Assembly: GCA_964542255.1 (NCBI GenBank)
Contig: CAZITV010000006.1
Coordinates: 1-41,853, forward strand
DNA from: CAYMSF01 sp964542255
Lineage (GTDB): Bacteria; Verrucomicrobiota; Lentisphaeria; Victivallales; Victivallaceae
Reading direction: 5' to 3'
Length of the DNA: 41,853 nt
The notes beneath the pieces were generated by a model, which was not told where the DNA came from, ran no database searches, and saw only the letters and a program-made list of their open reading frames with translations. Position 1 is the first letter of the stretch. Each line of letters opens with the position of its first letter. Positions 35,528 through 41,853 of this stretch are shown here, piece by piece. Both the position numbers and the translations under genes were made by a program.

Positions 35528-37243
35528 CTATTCAGAAGCTCTAAAATCTACTACTTGCAATTGCATCCTCGCGTCATTGTAATAGCTGTTTAACTGAGGA
35601 ATTGCGATAATATCCCACTTGCCAGAGTCAAATGACTGTGGTAAATGATTAAAAGCGATAAAATCTATTTGCTTTTGCCAGATATCTTGAAATACCCCAC
35701 GGACATGACGGTTGCCAACCAGCGAACTTTTTACAACCGCGATGTTATTAAAACGATAAACAGGACGGTTGTTGCCATGACCAAATGGAGCCAATGACTC
35801 AAGTAAAGCAAAAAAATCCGGAGTTAAATCTGCAATCTCAAGCTTCCCGTCATATACAACTTGTTCTTCCAAATCATCAAGGCAAAGCTTCTCACGAATA
35901 TGAGCCTCTATAGATTTAGAGAATAGCTCAATATTGGCAGTTTTTAATCCAATTCCAACCGCCATTGGGTGCCCGCCAAAACGGTCAAGCAATGCCGAGG
36001 TTTTATATAACACCTCAACCAGATTTAAATTACCAACGCTTCTTCCTGAACCATAAGCAAGCTCACCTTGAATCGTAAGCACAATAGCTGGACGGTTGTA
36101 ATCTCTTGCAAGCCGGGATGCCACAATCCCAATAACACCCGGGTGCCAATCGTTACCAGCAATCAAGATTGAATAACAATTATTTAAATCAATATGTTGA
36201 AGAATTTGTTGTTTAGCTTCTTCAAAAATTTGCTGCTCTTTCTCCTGACGAACTGAATTATACTTTTCCAATTGATTCGCAAAATCGTAAGCTTCAACAA
36301 TATTTACAGTCTCCAATAATGATAACGCAGTATTAGCATTCCCAACTCTGCCAGCAGCATTAATTCGTGGTGCTAATTTGAATGTAATATCTGACGGATT
36401 GATATCAGACTTTAATTTAGAGCTTTCTATCAAAGCACGAATACCTGGACGAATTTGCCTTTTTAATACTTCCATTCCATATTTAACCATGATACGGTTT
36501 TCACCTAACAATGGTACAATGTCAGCCACTGTACCTAAAGCAACATAGTCCAACATGTCCTCAAGCTTGGTAGCAAATCCGCCCAAATTATTTTCGCGGC
36601 CATATTTGATAAAAGCATGAGATAACTTAAACGCCATGCCGGCACCAGACAAGACGTTTAAATCATCAAGGTCTGTGCTGATTTTAGGGTTAATAATGGC
36701 TAATGCTTTGGGTAATTCCTGACCCGCCTCGTGATGGTCAGTAATAATTGTGTCTATACCAAGGCTGTTGGCTTCTGCAACAGCCTCATTGCTGGTAATG
36801 CCACAATCGACAGTAATTAGCACACTGCACTGTTTGCCCATTGCTGCAAAAGCTTTTTTTAATGAGTCAGGAGTAAAGCCGTACCCGTCATCAAACCTAT
36901 GCGGTATAAATGAAAATACTTCACCACCATTATGACGCAGTACCAACGCCAGCAATGCGGTAGCGGTGACGCCGTCCGTATCATAGTCACCATGAATCAA
37001 AATTGTTTCACGATTTTTTATCGCATTCCAAAGTCTGGCAACTGCCGTTTTCATTCCAGAAAAACGATAAGGATCACTTAAATTACTTAGTCTCGGATTT
37101 AAAAAAGTTGAAATTTCACTATCTTTGATGCCTCTGGCAACAAAGAACTGGGCAATCGGCAGAGGAATATTGTGATTCCTTGCCAACTCTGCCGCATTAT
37201 TTTCAAGATTTTGACAGGCCGAGACCCATCTTTTGTTTCCCAT
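35528..37243 (-). CDS. recJ: single-stranded-DNA-specific exonuclease RecJ
   Basis: A 571-residue 5'-3' exonuclease acting in recombination and mismatch or base-excision repair. The DHH domain is clear: ILIHGDYDTDGVTATALL (81-98, Asp86/88/90) and the DHH itself in ITDHHEAGQELPKALAIINP. The DHHA1 domain with RFGGHPMAVGIGL near residue 420 and the C-terminal OB-like region complete a full-length protein. AAGAG precedes the ATG by about seven bases. It is flanked by the tRNA cluster on the other strand (divergent) and by yjbQ. Confidence 0.96.
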   Translation of the reverse strand: MGNKRWVSACQNLENNAAELARNHNIPLPIAQFFVARGIKDSEISTFLNPRLSNLSDPYRFSGMKTAVARLWNAIKNRETILIHGDYDTDGVTATALLALVLRHNGGEVFSFIPHRFDDGYGFTPDSLKKAFAAMGKQCSVLITVDCGITSNEAVAEANSLGIDTIITDHHEAGQELPKALAIINPKISTDLDDLNVLSGAGMAFKLSHAFIKYGRENNLGGFATKLEDMLDYVALGTVADIVPLLGENRIMVKYGMEVLKRQIRPGIRALIESSKLKSDINPSDITFKLAPRINAAGRVGNANTALSLLETVNIVEAYDFANQLEKYNSVRQEKEQQIFEEAKQQILQHIDLNNCYSILIAGNDWHPGVIGIVASRLARDYNRPAIVLTIQGELAYGSGRSVGNLNLVEVLYKTSALLDRFGGHPMAVGIGLKTANIELFSKSIEAHIREKLCLDDLEEQVVYDGKLEIADLTPDFFALLESLAPFGHGNNRPVYRFNNIAVVKSSLVGNRHVRGVFQDIWQKQIDFIAFNHLPQSFDSGKWDIIAIPQLNSYYNDARMQLQVVDFRASE

Positions 37244-37425
37244 ATTATCTCTTATTGTTAAATATTACATTGTTACATTACTTTATTTCATCCATAACTC
37301 CAATGAAAATTAATTTAAATCGTCGTTTTTTTATGATTTTTTATCTGTTTTTTTTAATTTATTGATTTGAATTTAGCTATAAATTGGGTTACTTTAAACA
37401 ACTTGATATTTGATTACCGTATTTG

Positions 37426-37512
<87 letters not shown>

Positions 37513-37545
37513 GTTTTTAATTACGGTCAATACAGGTAGTATGTT

Positions 37546-37619
37546 GCGGGTATGGCATAACGGTTGTGCACCAGCCTTCCAAGCTGGTTATAGGGGTTCA
37601 ACTCCCCTTACCCGCTCCA
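37546..37619 (+). tRNA. tRNA-Gly (TCC)
   Basis: A 74-base tRNA with encoded CCA. Acceptor GCGGGTA/TACCCGC, anticodon stem CCAGC/GCTGG with loop CTTCCAA (anticodon TCC). Sits between the Leu and Tyr genes and is probably processed from the same transcript. Confidence 0.96.
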
Positions 37620-37635
37620 GTTGTTTTTGTGCTAT

Positions 37636-37720
37636 GGTGGGGTTCCCGAGTGGCCAAAGGGGGCAGACTGTAAATCTGCTAGTTTTACTTTCGGTGGTTC
37701 GAATCCACCCCTCACCACCA
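37636..37720 (+). tRNA. tRNA-Tyr (GTA)
   Basis: An 85-base class II tRNA with encoded CCA. Acceptor GGTGGGG/CCTCACC (one G-T), anticodon stem GCAGA/TCTGC with loop CTGTAAA (anticodon GTA), a long variable arm, and T arm GGTGG/CCACC. Last of the cluster; I see no clear terminator in the 246 bases that follow. Confidence 0.95.
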
Positions 37721-37966
37721 TCCTAATATTTAAGCTTAAAAAGCTAACTCCTCTGTAGATGTTCCTCTGCACTTTCATTGGCAACAAGTTTTTTGCCGTA
37801 ATAAGACTCATAGGATACAAATTAGCTGCGAGTACATTTATGGTTGAATAATGAGAGAGATAAACAGACTATTATGGTAAAATAATTTGGGCAGCGCAAG
37901 CATTGCTTCCATTTTGTTTGGTATCTAAAATGGGATACTTTAAAAGTCGGATAATACAAGCAGGCA

Positions 37967-38992
37967 TTACAATTCCAATACAGAAATTTTCAGCATTGTG
38001 TTTACCGTTTCACCAGGTGCGATTTCTTTGAGTGTACCGCGGGCGCGTTCTGAATTTTGCCCTTCCGGATAACAGTTCGCTGGTTCAAATCCAACGACAT
38101 ATTCACCCTGCCCCATCTGTTTCCACTGGACAAATTTTGGTAGTTCTGCAATCCGGTATTTTAGCTGGAATGCGAAACCAACGTCGCGATTAGTGAGGGT
38201 GACAGTTGCAAAACCATCGTCGTCTGCCGGGATGTCATGGTAAAACACTTGTTCCTGGTATGCATTACGTGGTGGACAGATTATATTCCACTCGTCAATT
38301 CCTGCGGCAGCGACTGTATCACGCGGCGTAACGTGATGTTTTAATGTTTCAATTCGGGTATTTTCGCTTAATAACGGATAGCCCAGATTGATGTGATAAA
38401 GCAGCATAAGTGGCGATGATTTAAAGCCGTGATTGGTAATTGAATCTTCGACAGTATAAGAATTTTCACCCATAACTGATGTGATTTTCCGGCGTAAATG
38501 CAAATTTTCAAAAAAAACCGCGGTTTGCTTGACTGTACCGCTGATTGATTGCACAAATAAACCATTGCGCCATTCCCGTTCAATAACAATATCTTCAGCT
38601 GGAATATTTGATAAACGTCCGTGTAATCCGTGAGTTTCAGCGCCAACGCAATCTGGCACACCAACATTTCTCAAACCACAGCCAGTTAAAAGACCGCCAC
38701 TCCAAGAACGCAACCATCCAAGCCCATTTGCCTCATAAAATTCAGGTGCAACGTAACCACTTGGAGATCGCCATGCCAAAGGAATCCCTTTAAAGGATGC
38801 ATCAACTATGTCCATACCACGGTCAATATTAACAGTCAAATTAAAGCCGCTGCCATTAGTAAAATCAGCGATTTTTGAACCGCGGCCTTTACCTTCGCAC
38901 AAAATTGATTGCCGGATGTATGCCAACTGCTCCATGCAGCCAACTCTTTCAGACAAAAAATCACGTTTATTCTTTGAGTAATTATTGTTCAT
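37967..38992 (-). CDS. DUF4432 (aldose-epimerase-like) protein
   Basis: A 341-residue protein with a galactose-mutarotase-like beta-sandwich. The segment FNLTVNIDRGMDIVDASFKGIPLAW near residue 50 and the SWSGGLLTGCGLRNVG/THGLHGRLSN region (about 93-130) match DUF4432, proteins that bind or isomerise sugars in carbohydrate-use operons. ITNHGFKSSPLMLLYHINLGYPLL and a C-terminal FEPANCYPEGQ follow. The substrate is unknown. GAGG lies about six bases before the ATG. It follows the HAD phosphatase by 16 bases, the last gene of a three-gene unit. Confidence 0.8.
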   Translation of the reverse strand: MNNNYSKNKRDFLSERVGCMEQLAYIRQSILCEGKGRGSKIADFTNGSGFNLTVNIDRGMDIVDASFKGIPLAWRSPSGYVAPEFYEANGLGWLRSWSGGLLTGCGLRNVGVPDCVGAETHGLHGRLSNIPAEDIVIEREWRNGLFVQSISGTVKQTAVFFENLHLRRKITSVMGENSYTVEDSITNHGFKSSPLMLLYHINLGYPLLSENTRIETLKHHVTPRDTVAAAGIDEWNIICPPRNAYQEQVFYHDIPADDDGFATVTLTNRDVGFAFQLKYRIAELPKFVQWKQMGQGEYVVGFEPANCYPEGQNSERARGTLKEIAPGETVNTMLKISVLEL

Positions 38993-39008
38993 TAAAAAAC
39001 CTCAATTT

Positions 39009-39662
39009 TTAAAAGTTTATAATTTTCCATCCATTTTTATTTGCCAGTTGTATTAGAGAACTGCCCGGGTTAACCACGACTGGCGTGCCGGCGGCAGCAA
39101 GTAAAAAACGGTCATTTATACTGTCGCCATAACACACAGCATCTCCAAGATTTAGACCGTTGTTTCGGCAAAACTCTTCTGCCTTTGCAAGCTTACCTTC
39201 AGCAGCGGCATAAATTCCATCAATACGTCCAGTATAGCGACCATTTTCATCAAGTTCCAACTCAGTTGCGACAATTATTTTAATACCAAGATAATCTGCC
39301 AGTGGTTTTGCAATCATCCGGTTAGTTGCAGTTAGCAATACTGCAATAGCGCCTGAGGCAATAGTTTTTTTGACTAATATTTCTGCGTCAGGATAAATAG
39401 TAGGCTTAACTATTTGAACAAAGTGTTTTTGACACAATGCCGCCATTTCTGATTCAGTGCGGCCAACGAATTCGTTGAGCTGAAAACTTGCGAATGCTGC
39501 CTGATCAAGTTTCCCGACAAGATATGTTTGATAAAATTTATCGGCGGTAACTAATGCAGTTGGTGGAGCAAGCTTTTCTGTTACCATAAAAGTTTTCCAC
39601 GATACATCACAATCATTATCAATCAGTGTATGATCCATATCGAAAAAATGGACACTATTCAT
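39009..39662 (-). CDS. HAD-IB family phosphatase (SerB-like)
   Basis: A 217-residue haloacid-dehalogenase hydrolase. Motif I DMDHTLID has the nucleophile Asp8 and acid/base Asp10. Motif II is the Thr in LLTATN, motif III a Lys in KLAKAEE, and motif IV YGDSINDRFLL. A helical cap follows motif I, as in the phosphoserine-phosphatase-like IB group. Because it lies between a glycosidase-like gene and a sugar-epimerase-like gene, a sugar phosphate is a reasonable substrate, but that is inferred. AAGGAT precedes the ATG. Confidence 0.85.
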   Translation of the reverse strand: MNSVHFFDMDHTLIDNDCDVSWKTFMVTEKLAPPTALVTADKFYQTYLVGKLDQAAFASFQLNEFVGRTESEMAALCQKHFVQIVKPTIYPDAEILVKKTIASGAIAVLLTATNRMIAKPLADYLGIKIIVATELELDENGRYTGRIDGIYAAAEGKLAKAEEFCRNNGLNLGDAVCYGDSINDRFLLAAAGTPVVVNPGSSLIQLANKNGWKIINF

Positions 39663-39716
39663 ATTTTATCCTTAAAATGCTACACAGGCTAATTATTTAG
39701 AAAATACTAAACATCT

Positions 39717-41795
39717 TTATAGCATCCATACTAAAACTTCAGATGCGTTTAAGCTAAAATGACCAGTATCACCAGTCATAATTTGCTCTTCTAAATTCAT
39801 ATTGCAAATTCTACCAGCTGGTGAAATAGATTTATTGGTAAAAAAATTACGATCAACGGTTATTTTCACTCGCCCTGACTTAGCAGGGGCGCAGATAATT
39901 AATGCCGGACCAGACTGACTATCGTAACTGTAAGCGACAATATCTTCGTCACCAATAATTTTAAACCCAAGATTGTCGCAAAATCTCGCATTAACAATTT
40001 TTTCGCAACAATACTTGCGTAATTCTGCTAATTTTAGCACATGCCGGCCAAACTCCGGCACATCCAGCATACTACCAGTTAATGAATTAACAGTGATAAA
40101 AAGCTTGGCGCCAATGGCAAACGCATGACTCGCTAATCCACAAAATTGTTGGTAATTACCTGTTTCAACTGGAATTACGCAATTAAATGTTGTTTGTGGC
40201 AATGAATATCGCAATTGGCGCAAACTGGAAATACTGCCTGGCGCGTCTGACCATAGCCAACACATCCATTGGTCAATTATCTGAGATGCGAAGATATCAC
40301 ATTGCTCTCCCATTATCGTCGCGTTAGCATGCTTTGCCTGCATCTTAATTCTAACTTTTTGTATCAACTTTAAAAGTTCAGCATAGGTTTTTTCAGGTAA
40401 TTTATTGCTGTTTCTGCGACTGTAATCTGGTAAATTTTCAAAAGGCTGGTCATAAAAAATTGAAGTGTAACCCAATTCCAAGTATTTATCAATTTTTTTT
40501 AGTACTCTCTCATGATACTTCGCAGAAAAAGGACTAAACGTATAGCAACCAGGACCAAGATGAGCAGTAGGATAAAATCTGCCGGGAATATTTGCCACCG
40601 GCCATGCTTCATATTTTGTTGTACCGCAAAGCAACTGCTGTGTTTCTGGTATTAAATTATTTTTTTGAAAAAAATCACGTTGCGGATTAACTAACCTAAA
40701 ATTAACTAACGAGCTCATATCGCTGCCTTCCGCGACAGCCTGACCAATTGCAAGCTTTAACTTGCTTATTTCTTCCGGAGAATAATCCAACAAATCTTCA
40801 TCATTCTTATAAGCTGTTCCATAAATACCAAGAGTTAGCCTATCCCAAATACAAAATTCACTAATACCGCAATTTCGCGCACTTGCCGCCATTTTAGGTA
40901 TTTCCTCAATTGTATGATGTTCCGTGCCGTCGAAAGAGCGTAAATAAGTGTGCAATGAACCAATGGATGATTTAAATTCATTGGTGTTTTTAGTCACTTT
41001 TAGCCAATTATTCATCCAGTTGCGATATCGGTCAGCAGTACAATGGTAATCGCCACTGTGAAGCGCAATACCTATATCAGGACTTTGCCACTCTTCACCT
41101 GGACGCACATAGGCATAAAACCCAAAAAACACACCAACACAATTTTCTCCGGTCTTGAAGTCGCGTTGATTTTTCATGGTCGCATAGCAGTGCAGCGGTT
41201 CTTTCTGATAATTCAATAAAGATATTCCGCCTTGTCCGTTTGAAATATCAATCCAAGGCAATGCCATATTTACCGGATAATCAGCCGTCATTTCTTCGCG
41301 AAAATTTTTAGCCCATGCAATTTGCCAATTATTTGCCAATGTCTCAGGATTAAGCTCGAAGTGTGGCCCCAGCAAAGCTTTTGTAACAGACTTGTCTGCT
41401 GGATTTCTCCAACCATTAAGCCAAGGGAATATTATTCCAGTAATAATATCATTACTGTTATTGACAACTTTCATTGTGGCGATTATTTCGTCAGGATTAT
41501 TTGATTTCTTATATGACACATTAACGTCTATATTAAAACTCGTGCTATCTGCAGCTATCTTGCTGTATTGAAAATAGATTTCATCCGTAGTTTGAATGAC
41601 TCTTGGAGGCTGCGCTCCGGCAGCAGTAAATGCCCTCGCTGATTGGGTAGCAGACGGAATAACTACATGGAATGACTGTGAAAAAAATTCTGGCGCGGCA
41701 AAATAAGTATCAGCAGTAACACCATCATAAACTTTAGCAATGTTACCATTTGAGTAAAAATCAATTTTAGTTCTGCCATTGTTGATAAAATACAC
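39717..41795 (-). CDS. glycoside-hydrolase-like protein (DUF6259-type)
   Basis: A 692-residue protein without a signal peptide, so probably cytosolic. The N-terminal 270 residues are beta-rich (MKVVNNSNDIITGIIFPWLNGW), consistent with a sugar-binding sandwich. The middle looks like a TIM barrel of the kind in DUF6259 proteins: ISEFCIWDRLTLGIYG, ELGYTSIFYDQPFEN and NATIMGEQCDIF. The Asp in FYDQPF and Glu in MGEQC are possible catalytic acids. A small C-terminal beta domain follows. The start is GTG at 41795, supported by GAGGT five bases upstream. It leads the HAD-DUF4432 unit, 54 bases ahead. The substrate is unknown, and the family call is from general resemblance. Confidence 0.6.
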   Translation of the reverse strand: MYFINNGRTKIDFYSNGNIAKVYDGVTADTYFAAPEFFSQSFHVVIPSATQSARAFTAAGAQPPRVIQTTDEIYFQYSKIAADSTSFNIDVNVSYKKSNNPDEIIATMKVVNNSNDIITGIIFPWLNGWRNPADKSVTKALLGPHFELNPETLANNWQIAWAKNFREEMTADYPVNMALPWIDISNGQGGISLLNYQKEPLHCYATMKNQRDFKTGENCVGVFFGFYAYVRPGEEWQSPDIGIALHSGDYHCTADRYRNWMNNWLKVTKNTNEFKSSIGSLHTYLRSFDGTEHHTIEEIPKMAASARNCGISEFCIWDRLTLGIYGTAYKNDEDLLDYSPEEISKLKLAIGQAVAEGSDMSSLVNFRLVNPQRDFFQKNNLIPETQQLLCGTTKYEAWPVANIPGRFYPTAHLGPGCYTFSPFSAKYHERVLKKIDKYLELGYTSIFYDQPFENLPDYSRRNSNKLPEKTYAELLKLIQKVRIKMQAKHANATIMGEQCDIFASQIIDQWMCWLWSDAPGSISSLRQLRYSLPQTTFNCVIPVETGNYQQFCGLASHAFAIGAKLFITVNSLTGSMLDVPEFGRHVLKLAELRKYCCEKIVNARFCDNLGFKIIGDEDIVAYSYDSQSGPALIICAPAKSGRVKITVDRNFFTNKSISPAGRICNMNLEEQIMTGDTGHFSLNASEVLVWML

Positions 41796-41853
41796 TTTTT
41801 ACCTCAGAAATTGTTATATATAATGAATCACTACTGTTCGGTAAACTTTGAAT

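Noticed and set aside
37909..37933. CCATTTT/AAAATGG hairpin as a terminator of the tRNA cluster or the DUF4432 gene
   Set aside because: The stem is real but no T-run follows on either strand.

Overview
The window is AT-rich bacterial chromosome and looks like a member of the PVC group, most likely Lentisphaerota (Victivallis-like). The best clue is the protein at 4017-4904, which has a prepilin N-terminus ending in a processing-associated H-X9-DG motif; such proteins are abundant in Lentisphaerota and Planctomycetes. The phylum call is an inference from gene style. I see no phage genes, insertion sequences, CRISPR array or integrase. Most genes are ordinary chromosomal genes.

Layout. From 1 to about 15.0 kb protein genes are on the + strand; from 15.1 kb to the end they are on the - strand, so the two blocks converge at 15035/15081. 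The + block holds GTP-dependent PEP carboxykinase with a strong terminator, a tRNA-Lys on the opposite strand, and a short-form NagA deacetylase. A cobalamin riboswitch follows, leading into a pseudopilin-like gene and a complete BtuFCD-type vitamin B12 importer. Next comes a run of closely spaced genes: a SurA/PpiC-type foldase, a nitroreductase, a three-gene ferric-iron-type ABC importer and a CxxCxxCC protein.

The - block, read in its own direction from 41.8 kb down, contains several units: a carbohydrate cassette (glycosidase-like protein, HAD phosphatase, DUF4432 epimerase-like protein); recJ; a yjbQ / TPR-protein pair followed by an AEC transporter; a GPP34 (GOLPH3-like) protein; a tight purL, sigma-70 factor, sugar-nucleotide epimerase, aldo/keto reductase group; a lipoprotein; dnaG; and a pnp, yajC, secDF, two phosphohexomutase-family genes group. 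A tRNA-Leu, tRNA-Gly, tRNA-Tyr cluster lies on the + strand between recJ and the carbohydrate cassette.

The two most striking observations are these. (1) The two tandem phosphohexomutase-family genes (15081-17815) overlap by one base. The downstream one has an intact active site, but the upstream one has lost the phosphoserine and two of three metal-binding aspartates while keeping its phosphate-binding loop, so it looks like a maintained pseudoenzyme. (2) A pseudopilin-like H-X9-DG protein is the first gene under a B12 riboswitch, ahead of btuFCD, and the leader contains two mutually exclusive pairings that could mask or free its ribosome binding site. The second suggests an unusual surface component of B12 uptake. 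Both are inferences from sequence that need comparative checks.
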